Part shown: piece by piece, positions 55,580 to 64,000 of the stretch | How the letters are laid out: each line of letters opens with the position of its first letter | Numbering within the stretch: position 1 is the first letter of the stretch | Origin: Sphingobium sp. | GTDB taxonomy: Bacteria > Pseudomonadota > Alphaproteobacteria > Sphingomonadales > Sphingomonadaceae | Length of the DNA stretch: 64,000 bases | Assembly (NCBI GenBank): GCA_017745115.1 | Contig: JAGIAA010000003.1 | Location: 110,114-174,113, forward strand | Direction: 5' to 3' | The notes under the pieces: model-generated | The model's database searches: none | What the model saw: the letters and a program-made list of their open reading frames with translations, nothing else | Told to the model about the DNA's origin: nothing | Made by a program: the position numbers and the translations under genes

Positions 55580-57403
55580 ATGACCGACCGTTCTCCTCTC
55601 GACCGATTCAAGGATGTGCTGAGCGGCGCCTCGCGCGCCGTCGCCCATGATTCCGAGGTTGAGCTGGGCTTTACGGCCGATGCGCCGCACCTGGCGGGCA
55701 AGCAGATCAAGGTGCCCGCGCCCCAGCGGACCTTGCCGGCCGACCAGGTCGCGCTCGCCCGCGGCTTCGCCGACAGCTTCTCGCTCAAGCTGCGCCACCA
55801 TAATGCAAAGCTCCATGCGGCCCGTGCGCCGATGGAGCCGGCCGCCCGCGCCGTCTACGATGCGGTCGAGATGGTCCGCTACGAGGCGCTCGGCTCGAAA
55901 AACTATTCGGGCATGCGCGCGAATCTCGCTGCCGCGCTCGATATGCGGACCGGCGCCGATCCTATCACGCGCGCCCAAACCGCCGCCGAGGTGCCTATCC
56001 AGGGTGCGGTCGCGCTGCTGCTGCGCGAAAAGCTGACCGGCGAGAAGCCGCCCGCGGCAGCGGCAAAGGCGCTCGATTTCATGCGCGAGTGGATTGACGA
56101 CAAGGCGCACGAGGATTTCGAGGCGCTGGAATATTTGCTCGACGATCAGCAGGGCTTCCAGGAGCGCGTTATGACCATGCTCGAGCATCTCGAGCTGGTC
56201 CGCGCCGATGTTCCGCCCGAGCTGCCGGAGCAGGAGCCGGAGGATGAGGATTCCCAGTCGGAGAGCGACAAGGACCAGGAGCAGGACGAAAGCCAGGACG
56301 ACGAGGACCAGTCCCGGGCGGAGACGCGCGGAGAGGATCAGGGCGAGCCGACAGAGGAAACCGCCGACGACCGCTACGAGGACGACGACACCGACAGGGA
56401 GAGCGATGGCGACGATGGCGACGACGAGGGCGTCGTGCCGGTGCGCCCGAACCGTCCCTTCTCTGACCTGCCACCGGACTTCAACTATCACCCCTATACG
56501 ACTAAGTTCGACGAGGTCGTGACGCCGCTGGAGCTGTGCGAGGTCGACGAATTGGCGCGCCTGCGCGGCTTTCTTGACCAGCAGCTCGCGCCCTTCCAGA
56601 GCGCGGTCTCCAAGCTCGCCCATCGCCTGCAGCGCCGCCTGCTCGCCCAGCAGAACCGCAGTTGGGATTTCGACCAGGAGGAAGGCCTGCTCGACGCCGC
56701 GCGCCTCGCCCGCATCGTCGTCGATTCAACCCATTCGCTCAGCTACAAGGTCGAGCGCGACACTGAGTTCAAGGACACGGTCGTCACCTTGCTCATCGAC
56801 AATTCGGGTTCCATGCGCGGCCGCCCGATCGGTATCGCCGCGATCAGCGCCGACATCATGGCGCGCACGCTGGAGCGCTGCGGCGTCAAGACCGAGATTC
56901 TCGGCTTCACCACCCGTGCCTGGAAGGGCGGGCAGAGCCGCGAGGAATGGCTTGCCGCCGGTCGTCCCCCCAAGCCCGGCCGCCTCAACGACCTGCGCCA
57001 CATCGTCTACAAGAAGGCCGACGAGCCCTGGCGACGCGCCAAGGTCAATCTCGGCCTGATGATGCGCGAGGGGCTGCTCAAGGAGAATATCGACGGCGAG
57101 GCGCTGCTCTGGGCGCATGGACGCCTGCTCGCCCGCCCCGAAGAGCGCCGCATCCTCATGGTCATCTCGGACGGCGCCCCGGTCGACGATTCTACACTGT
57201 CGGTCAACAATGGCACCTATCTCGAACGCCACTTGCGCCAGGTCATCGCCTGGATCGAGAACCGTTCGCCGGTCGAGCTCGTCGCCATCGGCATCGGCCA
57301 CGACGTGACCCGCTACTACAAGCGCGCCGTCACCATCATGGACGCCGAGCAGCTCGGCGGCACGATGGTCGAGCAGCTCGCCAGCCTGTTCGACAAGAAT
57401 TGA
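55580..57403 (+). CDS. cobT: Cobaltochelatase-type VWA protein CobT
   Basis: A 607-aa partner of CobS. The N-terminal domain is helical. The middle (about residues 215-300) is extremely acidic, with runs such as [20 protein letters not shown]. The C-terminal VWA domain has the metal-site motif [14 protein letters not shown] and [13 protein letters not shown]. The acidic stretch is typical of CobT. It is separated from cobS by osmC and the opposing PEP-CTERM gene. The start is ATG 55580; upstream in-frame residues do not look conserved. Confidence 0.93.
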   Translation: MTDRSPLDRFKDVLSGASRAVAHDSEVELGFTADAPHLAGKQIKVPAPQRTLPADQVALARGFADSFSLKLRHHNAKLHAARAPMEPAARAVYDAVEMVRYEALGSKNYSGMRANLAAALDMRTGADPITRAQTAAEVPIQGAVALLLREKLTGEKPPAAAAKALDFMREWIDDKAHEDFEALEYLLDDQQGFQERVMTMLEHLELVRADVPPELPEQEPEDEDSQSESDKDQEQDESQDDEDQSRAETRGEDQGEPTEETADDRYEDDDTDRESDGDDGDDEGVVPVRPNRPFSDLPPDFNYHPYTTKFDEVVTPLELCEVDELARLRGFLDQQLAPFQSAVSKLAHRLQRRLLAQQNRSWDFDQEEGLLDAARLARIVVDSTHSLSYKVERDTEFKDTVVTLLIDNSGSMRGRPIGIAAISADIMARTLERCGVKTEILGFTTRAWKGGQSREEWLAAGRPPKPGRLNDLRHIVYKKADEPWRRAKVNLGLMMREGLLKENIDGEALLWAHGRLLARPEERRILMVISDGAPVDDSTLSVNNGTYLERHLRQVIAWIENRSPVELVAIGIGHDVTRYYKRAVTIMDAEQLGGTMVEQLASLFDKN

Positions 57404-57495
57404 GGGACGGACATGGAACAGTGCCAGTCCGTCCAGGAGGCGGACCGGCGCCTCAGCAATGTGACAAGCGCATACCCGATGCTTGCCTCACCTCA

Positions 57496-57615
57496 CTCCG
57501 TTCGTCCTGAGCTTGTCGAAGGACGTTCCCTTTTCTTGAGGGGGAAGGAGAAGGAAGAGAGCGTTCTTCGACATTGGCAAGAGTCACGCGCCTCTTGCCA
57601 ACAGGACGAACGGAG
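57496..57615. repeat. Inverted-repeat element after cobT
   Basis: Perfect 14-bp arms CTCCGTTCGTCCTG (57496-57509) and CAGGACGAACGGAG (57602-57615) flank about 92 bp. Within the left arm, CGTCCTGAGCTTGTCGAAGGACG (57503-57525) is itself a hairpin, a dispersed element common in sphingomonads. It could be a small non-autonomous mobile element or two paired REP units. Confidence 0.6.
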
Positions 57616-57636
57616 TTTTGCTGGCGCGGGTGCGCA

Positions 57637-58536
57637 ATGACACTCCTCTGGATCCCCGTGACGATCGTCGCCGGCAGCGCGCAGGTGCTGCGCAATGGCA
57701 TGCAGGCGAAGCTCACGCGCCAGATCGGCACGCTCGGCGCGACGCAGGTGCGCTTCATCTATGGCCTACCGTTCGCCATCCTCTTCTGGCTGGTCGCCTG
57801 GACGCTGATCGGCGGGCCGATGCCGCGCTTCACCCAGGCCGCCACCGGCTACGCCTTGCTCGGCGCCGTAACCCAGATCGCCGCCACGGCGCTCATGCTC
57901 GTCGCCATGACCCAGCGGGCCTTCGGCGTCGCTTATGCCTATATCAAGACGGAGCCTGTACTCGTCGCTCTGTTCGGCGTGCTGCTGCTCGGCGACCATC
58001 TGACCGCCCTGGCCTGGCTTGGCATCGTCATCGCCACGGCGGGCATCCTCGTCGTCTCGGTCGATCCGCGCGCCTGGCGCCAACTCTTCACCGAGTGGCA
58101 GCCCATGGCGGTCGGCATCGGCTCGGGCGCCTTCTTCGGCCTCGCATCGGTCGCCTTCCGCGGCGCGATCGTCGCGATGGACGGCGGCGGCGCGTTCATG
58201 CGCGCGCTCACCGTCATGGTCGTGGTGCTCATCATCCAGAGCCTCATGCTCGGCACCTGGCTGCTCCTCAAGGATCGCCGCGCCTTCACCGGCTCCCTGC
58301 GCATCTGGCGTGAGAGTCTCGTCGCGGGCTTCATGGGCGCGCTGGCGACCGCCTGCTGGAACACCGCGCTGTCGCTCACCGCCGCCGCCAATGTCCGCAC
58401 GCTCGGCCTCGTCGAGATGCCGATCGCCGGCTGGTTCAATCACCGGGTTAGCGGCACGCCGCTTTCGCCCCGCGAATGGGCGGGCACGCTCATCGTCATG
58501 GCGGGCATCGGCCTGCTGATGACGCAGGCGATTTAG
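57637..58536 (+). CDS. DMT-superfamily (EamA-type) transporter
   Basis: A 299-aa integral membrane protein with about ten hydrophobic segments in two EamA-like halves: ATQVRFIYGLPFAILFWLVA in the first, and GLVEMPIAGWFNHRVSG with PREWAGTLIVMAGIGLL in the second. YAYIKTEPVLVALFGVLLLG matches the conserved end of an EamA repeat. It probably exports metabolites or amino acids. It lies 233 bp after cobT, across a repeat element. Confidence 0.88.
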   Translation: MTLLWIPVTIVAGSAQVLRNGMQAKLTRQIGTLGATQVRFIYGLPFAILFWLVAWTLIGGPMPRFTQAATGYALLGAVTQIAATALMLVAMTQRAFGVAYAYIKTEPVLVALFGVLLLGDHLTALAWLGIVIATAGILVVSVDPRAWRQLFTEWQPMAVGIGSGAFFGLASVAFRGAIVAMDGGGAFMRALTVMVVVLIIQSLMLGTWLLLKDRRAFTGSLRIWRESLVAGFMGALATACWNTALSLTAAANVRTLGLVEMPIAGWFNHRVSGTPLSPREWAGTLIVMAGIGLLMTQAI

Positions 58537-58609
58537 CCGCGGACCATCTCGGTGAGAAACGCCGTCACCCGGATCAGGTCGGCGCCTAAACCCTTAAAGC
58601 AAGGAACCA

Positions 58610-58723
58610 AGCCGTTCCCCGGCGCAGGCCGGGGCCCAGTCTCGACGCAAAGCGTCGAATGCGTGCTATCGCATGCGCGTGCCCGCTTTCGGCCTGGGCC
58701 CCGGCCTGCGCCGGGGAACGGCT
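58610..58723. repeat. Perfect 30-bp inverted repeat
   Basis: Arms at 58610-58639 and 58694-58723 are exact reverse complements over 30 bp (AGCCGTTCCCCGGCGCAGGC start). The 54-bp centre contains smaller inverted pairs (GACGCAAAGCGTC, GCATGCG). The perfect match in a spacer between convergent genes suggests a recently acquired or gene-converted REP/MITE element. It may also stop transcription from either side. Confidence 0.8.
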
Positions 58724-58787
58724 ATCTGTTCGAACGGGATAAATGCGGATAAAATCCGGGGTGACGAGTTCTAACGGTCCTTAAGCA

Positions 58788-59492
58788 TCAGGTCGAGGGC
58801 TGCGCCTTGTAGAGCGCGGGATACATCGACTTGAGCCCGTTGAGCTTCGGCATGTCCCAGGCCTTGATGTAGCCCTGGTTCGGATTCAGCTCGAGGAAGT
58901 TCTGGTGATAGTCCTCGGCCTTCTGGAAGCGGCCGACGCTTTCCAGCTTCGTGACGATCGGGTCGTCCCACAGCTTCGCCTTGGAGAGCTGTGCCAGATA
59001 GGCCTTGGCCACCTTCGTCTGGATGGGATTCTGCGGGAACAGGGCGTTGCGATATTGCGTGCCGTGGTCCGGTCCCTGATAGTTGAGCTGGGTCGGATTG
59101 GTGATCACCGAGAAGAAGATGCGCAGCAGCGTGCCGTAGCTCACCTGCTGCGGATTGTAGACGACCTTGACGGCTTCGGCATAGCCGGTCTGTCCGCTGC
59201 CGACTTCCTCATAGTTCACCGTCAGCTTGGCCGGGCCGCCGGCATAGCCGGATTCGGCGGAGACCACGCCTTTCACATGGCTGAAGACGCCCTCGACGCC
59301 CCAGAAGCAGCCACCCGCGAAATAGGCTGTCGCGCGGGTTCCTGTCTCCTTGTCGTCGACAGCAGCGGCGGGTGCATTCTTGAGGGGCTCTGCCGCATCG
59401 GCGGCTGCAAAGCCGACCAGTCCGGTGGTCGCGATGAGCGCGAGCGGGGCGGCCAGGGCAATGATCCGTGATTTGACAGATAGACCGAACAT
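58788..59492 (-). CDS. msrA: Exported peptide methionine sulfoxide reductase MsrA
   Basis: A 234-aa enzyme that reduces methionine-S-sulfoxide in proteins. An N-terminal hydrophobic segment (IIALAAPLALIATTGLVGFAA) looks like a signal peptide, so it acts in the periplasm. The active site GGCFWGVEG is intact. YAGGPAKLTVNYEEVGSGQT and DHGTQYRNALF are conserved. ATG 59492 is chosen for the signal peptide with GAGGG upstream. No msrB is adjacent. Confidence 0.93.
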   Translation of the reverse strand: MFGLSVKSRIIALAAPLALIATTGLVGFAAADAAEPLKNAPAAAVDDKETGTRATAYFAGGCFWGVEGVFSHVKGVVSAESGYAGGPAKLTVNYEEVGSGQTGYAEAVKVVYNPQQVSYGTLLRIFFSVITNPTQLNYQGPDHGTQYRNALFPQNPIQTKVAKAYLAQLSKAKLWDDPIVTKLESVGRFQKAEDYHQNFLELNPNQGYIKAWDMPKLNGLKSMYPALYKAQPST

Positions 59493-59585
59493 GGGACCCT
59501 CGTCTCTTCTCTCGTGAGCCTTAGATGACTTTGTCCAGCAAATCTGGGCCTTTTGCGGCAAAGGTCAAGAGCGCACTGGATTTGC

Positions 59586-60263
59586 CTAGCCGTGTAACCG
59601 TCTCGCGGTGACCCCGAGATGAACGGCCACGTCATCATAGCTGGCGAGGACCGTCTCGACTCCTTCGGCGGCAAGCGCGTCGGCCAGTTCGGGGCGGGCG
59701 TGGCTTCCCGCGGTGAGGCCGATGACCCTGGCCCCCGACGCCACGGCTGCGCGCGCGCCGATCGGCGAATCCTCGATGATCACGGCCTCGGACGGATGGA
59801 CGCCGAGCTGCGCGGCGGCGTGGAGATAGATGTCGGGATGCGGCTTGCCGCGCGTCACATGCTCCCGGCCGCTATAGACGTGGGCGCCGAAGCGCGCCTC
59901 CAGCGCGAAGCTGGCGAGATGGCGGCGGATATAGTCGGTGTAGCTCGATGAGCCGATCGCGATCGGCAGGTGCGCCACCGTGTCGAGGAAGCTCCTCACG
60001 CCCCGCACCGGCTCGATCGGCTCGGCGAAGATCCGGTCCACATGCCGCTGTACTCGTTCGGCCATGTCCTGCGGCAGACGCTCGCCCCAATGATCCGCCA
60101 TGAGGTGCAATACTTCTGCGCGAACGAGGCCCACATAGAGATTGGTCGCATCCTCAACGCTCGTGTGAAGCCCTGCCTCGCAGAGCGCGGCGCTGAACGC
60201 GTTCGCCGAGCCGATCTCGCTGTCGGCGATCACGCCGTCGAAATCGAAGATGATGGCTTTCAC
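59586..60263 (-). CDS. HAD-superfamily hydrolase (phosphoglycolate/beta-PGM-like)
   Basis: A 225-aa phosphatase or phosphomutase of HAD subfamily IA. Motif I is FDFDGVIADSE, motif II lies in IAIGSSSYTDY, motif III GKPHPDIYL, and motif IV VIIEDSPIGARAAVASG. The substrate is unknown. It overlaps the upstream yggS-type gene by 4 bp, so the two are co-translated. Confidence 0.93.
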   Translation of the reverse strand: MKAIIFDFDGVIADSEIGSANAFSAALCEAGLHTSVEDATNLYVGLVRAEVLHLMADHWGERLPQDMAERVQRHVDRIFAEPIEPVRGVRSFLDTVAHLPIAIGSSSYTDYIRRHLASFALEARFGAHVYSGREHVTRGKPHPDIYLHAAAQLGVHPSEAVIIEDSPIGARAAVASGARVIGLTAGSHARPELADALAAEGVETVLASYDDVAVHLGVTARRLHG

Positions 60264-60943
60264 GCGCGTCCGCCGAACAGGGCGGTGCCGACGCGCACAT
60301 GCGTCGCGCCCAGCATGATCGCGGTCTCATAGTCGCCGGACATGCCCATGGACCGTCCGTCGAGGCCATGGTCGCGCGCCATTTTGTCGAGCAGCGCGAA
60401 ATAGGGCGCAGGTTCAACATCGAGCGGCGGCACACACATCAAACCGACGACCGGCAGGTCGGCGGCGCGCGCTTCCGCCAGCAAAGCAGGGAGCTCGGCA
60501 ATCGGGCAGCCGCCCTTCTGGGCCTCGACGCCGATATTGACCTGGATGAAGCAGTCCGGACGCTTGCCCGCCTTGTCCATCGCCTTGCCGAGCGCCGAGA
60601 CGAGGGAGGGCCGGTCCACCGAATGGATCGCATCGAACAAGGCCACCGCCTCGTCCGCCTTGTTGGACTGGAGCTGGCCGACGAGGTGCAGGCCAATGCC
60701 CGGATGTGCCTCCCGCAGTGCCGGCCATTTGCCCTGCGCTTCCTGCACGCGGTTCTCGCCGAACAACGTCTGCCCGGCGGCGATCAGCGGTCGGATCGCG
60801 TCGCACTCGTGCGTCTTCGAGATGGCGATCAGCTGCACCGACCCCGCCGCGCGGCGCGCGACCTTCTCGGCATGCGCTATGCCCTCACGCACGGCCGACA
60901 GGCGCTCTGCCGCCGCAATCATCTCGTCGCTATCCCGGTTCAT
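60260..60943 (-). CDS. YggS-family PLP homeostasis protein
   Basis: A 227-aa alanine-racemase-fold protein that binds pyridoxal phosphate. The PLP lysine lies in VQLIAISKTHECDAI, and GENRVQEAQGKWPAL, HLVGQLQSNKADEAVALF and GMSGDYETAIMLGATHVRVG are hallmarks. It balances PLP and amino-acid pools. ATG 60943 is taken because the frame further upstream overlaps the divergent thiE-like gene, 22 bp away. Confidence 0.95.
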   Translation of the reverse strand: MNRDSDEMIAAAERLSAVREGIAHAEKVARRAAGSVQLIAISKTHECDAIRPLIAAGQTLFGENRVQEAQGKWPALREAHPGIGLHLVGQLQSNKADEAVALFDAIHSVDRPSLVSALGKAMDKAGKRPDCFIQVNIGVEAQKGGCPIAELPALLAEARAADLPVVGLMCVPPLDVEPAPYFALLDKMARDHGLDGRSMGMSGDYETAIMLGATHVRVGTALFGGRA

Positions 60944-60965
60944 CGGCGCCGCTATAAGAGGCGCC

Positions 60966-61550
60966 ATGCGGCAAGGCCAAGGCAAATCATGGAAGACAGT
61001 GCCGGGCATATGGCTGATGACGGACGAGCGTGTCGGCGATGCCGATCTGCTGCGCGCCATTGCGCGTCTGCCGCGAGGAAGCGCTGTCGTCTTCCGTCAT
61101 TACAGCTTGCCCGAGGCCGAACGCTGGGTGTTGTTCGATCGTGTGAAGAAGGCGGCGCGCAGGCGGCAACAGCTGGTTCTGCTGGCTGGCGACGCAAGCC
61201 AGGCGCGTAGCTGGGGCGCTGATGGCCATCACGGCCGCTCCCGTCAGTCCTTTTCACACCCAGACTGGCTGCACAGCGCGCCTGCCCACGATCATCGCGA
61301 ATTGGTCACCGCACAGCGGGCCGGTGCGAACGTGCTTCTTATCTCCCCGCTCTTCGCCACCCGCTCGCACCCCGGCGCGCCCCCGCTGGGTCGCGCGCGC
61401 TTCGCTGCGTTGGCGCGGGAGGCGGTCGTGCCGGTTATGGCGCTCGGCGGGGTAAAGAAACGGCATGCCAGGCTCGTCAGCGCGCTCGGTGCATCGGGCT
61501 ATGGCGCCATCGATGGACTGACAGGGCGTTCCACCGAAACGTCACGCTGA
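60966..61550 (+). CDS. Thiamine phosphate synthase-like protein
   Basis: A 194-aa TIM-barrel protein of the ThiE/TenI type. It starts with VPGIWLMTDERVGDADLL and ends with NVLLISPLFATRSHPGAPPL and VPVMALGGVKKRHARLV, matching the phosphate-binding end of ThiE. It is shorter than usual (about 215) and lacks a clear QxR.KD motif near the start, so it may be a TenI-like regulator or a variant enzyme. It overlaps a repeat at its 3' end. Confidence 0.75.
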   Translation: MRQGQGKSWKTVPGIWLMTDERVGDADLLRAIARLPRGSAVVFRHYSLPEAERWVLFDRVKKAARRRQQLVLLAGDASQARSWGADGHHGRSRQSFSHPDWLHSAPAHDHRELVTAQRAGANVLLISPLFATRSHPGAPPLGRARFAALAREAVVPVMALGGVKKRHARLVSALGASGYGAIDGLTGRSTETSR

Positions 61551-61626
61551 ACTCGTTTCAGCATCCATTGTGCGGCCTGTCGCGGAGGCAGCGTTTCATG
61601 GATCCTGAAACAAGTTCAGGATGACG
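61540..61626. repeat. Paired REP-like hairpins
   Basis: Left arm CGTCACGCTGAACTCGTTTC.. (61540-61568) and right arm ..GAAACAAGTTCAGGATGACG (61598-61626) are 29-bp inverted copies with about four differences. The right one contains ATCCTGAAAC-AA-GTTCAGGAT. This is the well-known sphingomonad dispersed repeat. It overlaps the stop codon of the thiE-like gene. Confidence 0.8.
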
Positions 61627-61667
61627 AGATTTTTGACCTGCCCAGGTTGAGCTTCGGCTGAAGAAGA

Positions 61668-62426
61668 TCAGAACTTGAACTTGGTGCCGACGTAGACGGC
61701 CTGGCTGTCCTTCGCCTGGTCGGTCAGGGTGGAGCTCAAGCGGTTGTCCGGGCCCTTGTAGCGCACGCCTGCCTGCACGGCGAGGTTGCGCGTGACCGAG
61801 ACCGATCCGTTCACGTCAACGCTGTAGGTCTTTTCCTGGCCAAGCGTCTGCGGCGTCTCGTTGGTCGGCGCCGTCATCGTCTGGTCGCGCGCCTCGAGCT
61901 GGATATTGGCGGAGAAGCGGTCCGGATTGGCCTTCGGCAGCTTGAAGTTGCTGCCCGGCATCTGCAGCGAATCGACGAGTGGGCTCAGCTCCTTCGCTTT
62001 CCCTGGCACCAAGCCGTCGTCGATGAAATGTTCGAGGCCCTTGCTTTTGCCCAGGCTGTAGGCGACGGGCGCGACGCCGATGTTGCTGGCGGGCTGCGCG
62101 CGCTTCGCGAGAATGCTGTCGTCGCTCGTCGCGCGCACCAGCACCGTGAGCGCACGCTCGCCGGCCATCGTGCCGCTGGCAGGCGTGAAGCGGAAGCCGC
62201 GCGACTTCATCGATTCACGGGCAGCGTCCGCATAGGCTTTGGCAAGGTCCTGGTCGCGGGTCACCGGCGTGAACGAGCCGATGCTGCCGAGCATCTTGAG
62301 CGAAACCTTGGTGGTCTGGAATGTTGGCGCGCCGCGGATGACGGCACTGATCGCAGGCGACAGGGCAATCGCGATGCCTGCGCATCCCGCTCCGATCGCC
62401 ATTGCTTTGACCGCCCAAAAACGCAC
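61668..62426 (-). CDS. Exported protein with C-terminal beta-barrel-like repeats
   Basis: A 252-aa protein I cannot place in a family. The N-terminus is a signal-anchor (AMAIGAGCAGIAIALSPAISAVIRG). The C-terminal 70 residues alternate polar and hydrophobic (TYSVDVNGSVSVTRNLAVQA) and end in YVGTKFKF, with the terminal Phe typical of outer-membrane beta-barrel strands. It could be a small outer-membrane protein. It is monocistronic. Confidence 0.6.
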   Translation of the reverse strand: MRFWAVKAMAIGAGCAGIAIALSPAISAVIRGAPTFQTTKVSLKMLGSIGSFTPVTRDQDLAKAYADAARESMKSRGFRFTPASGTMAGERALTVLVRATSDDSILAKRAQPASNIGVAPVAYSLGKSKGLEHFIDDGLVPGKAKELSPLVDSLQMPGSNFKLPKANPDRFSANIQLEARDQTMTAPTNETPQTLGQEKTYSVDVNGSVSVTRNLAVQAGVRYKGPDNRLSSTLTDQAKDSQAVYVGTKFKF

Positions 62427-62654
62427 TATTGCCTCCGACTCCCAGCGGAGTCCGACTCATAAACCGTGACCATCTTCTAGCATGTGCAAAATGGACGAGC
62501 CAGCATTTGGCTCCCTTTTTCAATACGCGTGGCCGATTTTCCACAGTCCCGGTGGCGCGCAAACTGCGGCTTGTGCGGCAGCCGGTGCGCCTTATAGAGG
62601 CTGTTTCACAGGGAACGCACCCGGGCGCCCCGGGCATAGTTTGGATTGGACGTC

Positions 62655-63110
62655 ATGGTTCGCATTCGCTCCCCTCGTTTCACGGTCGCGATGGCCGCTA
62701 TCGCCGCCTGCGGCCTGCTTGCCGGATGCGCCAAGAACAAGGTGCGTGCCGCGCCCGACGTCGCTGCCTCGCGCATCACTCAGATCGGCGTGAACAGCTA
62801 TCTCTGGCGTTCGTCGCTCGACACGTTGTCCTTCATGCCGATGCTTCAGGTCGACAGCGAGGGCGGCGTCATCCTCACGGACTGGTTCATCAATCCCAAG
62901 TCGCCCGGCGAGCGGATGAAGCTCACGGTCACGATCCTCGACCAGGATCTGCGCGCCGACGCGCTGCGCGTCGCCGCGAGCCGCCAGGTTCAGCAGGCCG
63001 GCCAGTGGGTCGATGCGCCCGTCGAGGCTGCGACGACACAGAAGCTCGAGGATCTCATCCTCACCCACGCGCGCGACCTTCGCCGCCGCGAACTCAGCGC
63101 CAAGGGCTGA
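62655..63110 (+). CDS. DUF3576 lipoprotein
   Basis: A 151-aa lipoprotein of the DUF3576 family. The lipobox LLAGCAKN places the lipidated cysteine at C25. The conserved body includes ITQIGVNSYLWRSSLDTLSF and DWFINPKSPGERMKLTV. DUF3576 genes sit directly upstream of leuS and lptE in sphingomonads, suggesting an outer-membrane assembly role. ATG 62655 is chosen; TTG 62646 is the alternative. A 36-bp piece of this gene (62717-62752) recurs at the window end. Confidence 0.88.
   Translation: MVRIRSPRFTVAMAAIAACGLLAGCAKNKVRAAPDVAASRITQIGVNSYLWRSSLDTLSFMPMLQVDSEGGVILTDWFINPKSPGERMKLTVTILDQDLRADALRVAASRQVQQAGQWVDAPVEAATTQKLEDLILTHARDLRRRELSAKG
62717..62752 (+). repeat. Source copy of a 36-bp direct repeat
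   Basis: These 36 bases around the DUF3576 lipobox are identical to the last 36 bases of the window (63965-64000), where leuS sequence should continue. The direct orientation and 1248-bp offset would fit a tandem duplication unit. Confidence 0.9.
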
Positions 63111-63163
63111 TTCAACCGTAGAGATTTCGCCGCCCCGGCGCGGCCGGAGAGACGAGACCTAAC

Positions 63164-64000
63164 GTGAGCGCCAACACGACCGAGCGACGCTTTAACCCCG
63201 CATTGGCAGACGGGCGCTGGCAGGCGGCATGGGACGCGGCTGAGAGCTTCAAGGCCGGCAAGCGCCCCGGTGCGCCCAAATCATATGTACTGGAGATGTT
63301 CCCCTATCCGTCGGGGCGCATCCACATGGGTCATGTCCGCAACTATTCGATGGGCGACGTGCTCGCCCGCTTCCGCCGCATGCAGGGCCATGACGTGCTC
63401 CATCCGATGGGTTGGGATGCGTTCGGCATGCCGGCCGAGAATGCCGCGATGGAGAAGAAGGTCCATCCCGGCGGCTGGACCCGCGCCAATATCGCGGCGA
63501 TGAAGGCGCAGCTGAAGCGCCTCGGCTTCGCGCTCGACTGGTCGCGCGAGCTCGCCACCTGCGAGCCGGATTATTACGGCCAGGAGCAGGCGCTGTTCCT
63601 CGATCTTTATGCCGCCGGCCTCGTCTACCGCAAGGAAAGTGCGGTCAACTGGGATCCGGTCGACATGACCGTGCTCGCCAATGAGCAAGTCATCGACGGG
63701 CGCGGCTGGCGCTCGGGCGCGCTGGTCGAGAAGCGCAAGCTCAGCCAGTGGTTCCTCAAGATCACCGACTTCGCCGACGATCTGCTCGCCGGGCTCGACG
63801 GCCTCGAGAGCTGGCCGGAGAAGGTCCGCGTCATGCAGGAGAACTGGATTGGCAAGAGCGTCGGCCTGCAATTCTCCTTCAAGCTGGACGCGCCGGTCGG
63901 CGACATCGACAGCCTGGAGGTCTTCTCCACGCGTCCGGATACGATCTTCGGCGCGAGCTTCGCGGCTTGCCGGATGCGCCAAGAACAAGGTGCGTGCCGC
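63164..64000 (+). CDS. leuS: Leucyl-tRNA synthetase, 5' part (interrupted near window end)
   Basis: Class I aminoacyl-tRNA synthetase charging tRNA-Leu. GTG start at 63164. The HIGH-type motif is HMGH (residues 54-57) in [20 protein letters not shown], and [29 protein letters not shown] and the start of the editing domain [11 protein letters not shown] are present. After about 63964 the sequence stops being leuS and becomes an exact copy of part of the DUF3576 gene, read in a different frame. So the authentic part covers about 267 residues. The window does not show whether a full copy follows. Confidence 0.9.
   Translation, partial: MSANTTERRFNPALADGRWQAAWDAAESFKAGKRPGAPKSYVLEMFPYPSGRIHMGHVRNYSMGDVLARFRRMQGHDVLHPMGWDAFGMPAENAAMEKKVHPGGWTRANIAAMKAQLKRLGFALDWSRELATCEPDYYGQEQALFLDLYAAGLVYRKESAVNWDPVDMTVLANEQVIDGRGWRSGALVEKRKLSQWFLKITDFADDLLAGLDGLESWPEKVRVMQENWIGKSVGLQFSFKLDAPVGDIDSLEVFSTRPDTIFGASFAACRMRQEQGACR
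63965..64000 (+). repeat. 36-bp direct repeat of DUF3576 gene inside leuS
   Basis: Positions 63965-64000 are identical to 62717-62752. Before the junction the DNA is leuS (..GCGAGCTTCGCG), and afterwards it is DUF3576 lipobox coding sequence. Only a few bases of shared sequence (GCT) are at the join. This marks either a 1248-bp tandem duplication or an assembly join. Confidence 0.9.

Overview
This window looks like chromosomal DNA of a sphingomonad-type alphaproteobacterium. The evidence is the high GC content, an atpHAGDC operon without the F0 genes, a PEPxxWAMM sorting signal, a DUF3576 lipoprotein gene next to leuS, a J-domain/cobS/cobT block, and short repeats of the type ATCCTGAAAC..GTTCAGGAT. 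All identifications come from reading motifs in the translations. No database search was possible.

Layout. (1) 1-6923: a catabolic and regulatory block with two MarR regulators, an aldehyde dehydrogenase, two GMC flavoprotein oxidoreductases and a DUF3237 protein. Two matching palindromic operators, at 784 and 7032, tie its two ends together. (2) 7299-13085: a tandem pair of large exported G8-domain/beta-helix proteins whose conserved core closely resembles animal CEMIP/TMEM2 hyaluronan-degrading proteins; even their leader regions are duplicated. (3) 13169-17219: tRNA-Val, a pseudo-receiver/winged-helix regulator, and a complete IS1595-family element (14438-17211) with 26-bp inverted repeats and an 8-bp target duplication. 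Besides its transposase the element carries a 53-aa ORF and a convergent DUF262-HNH nuclease gene, i.e. a probable anti-phage or restriction passenger. (4) 17515-29746: aconitase, an exported methyltransferase-like protein, an orphan CpaF ATPase, and an envelope/glycan cluster (polytopic protein, 2OG-Fe(II) oxygenase, GtrA, two GT2 enzymes). (5) 29872-34955: the F1 ATP synthase operon, which contains an extra 48-residue membrane microprotein ORF between atpG and atpD and structured intercistronic elements. (6) 35340-50007: a chemoreceptor, a trypsin-like protease, a DUF1203/ada/CPBP set, priA, a FixJ-type regulator, a PilZ protein, an LpoA-like lipoprotein, rsmI, yraN and gshB. (7) 50028-64000: xerC/Nudix/ankyrin/BolA, J-domain/cobS/osmC/cobT, a PEP-CTERM protein, a DMT transporter, msrA, HAD, yggS, a thiE-like gene, a DUF3576 lipoprotein gene and the 5' part of leuS.

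Most genes form short operons with ATGA- or TTGA-type overlaps, and TTG starts are frequent. Intergenic spaces repeatedly hold REP-like inverted repeats.

The most notable items are the IS1595-borne DUF262-HNH gene, the bacterial CEMIP-like tandem pair, the atpG-atpD microprotein, and the abrupt reappearance of 36 bp of the DUF3576 gene inside leuS at the window end (tandem duplication or assembly join).
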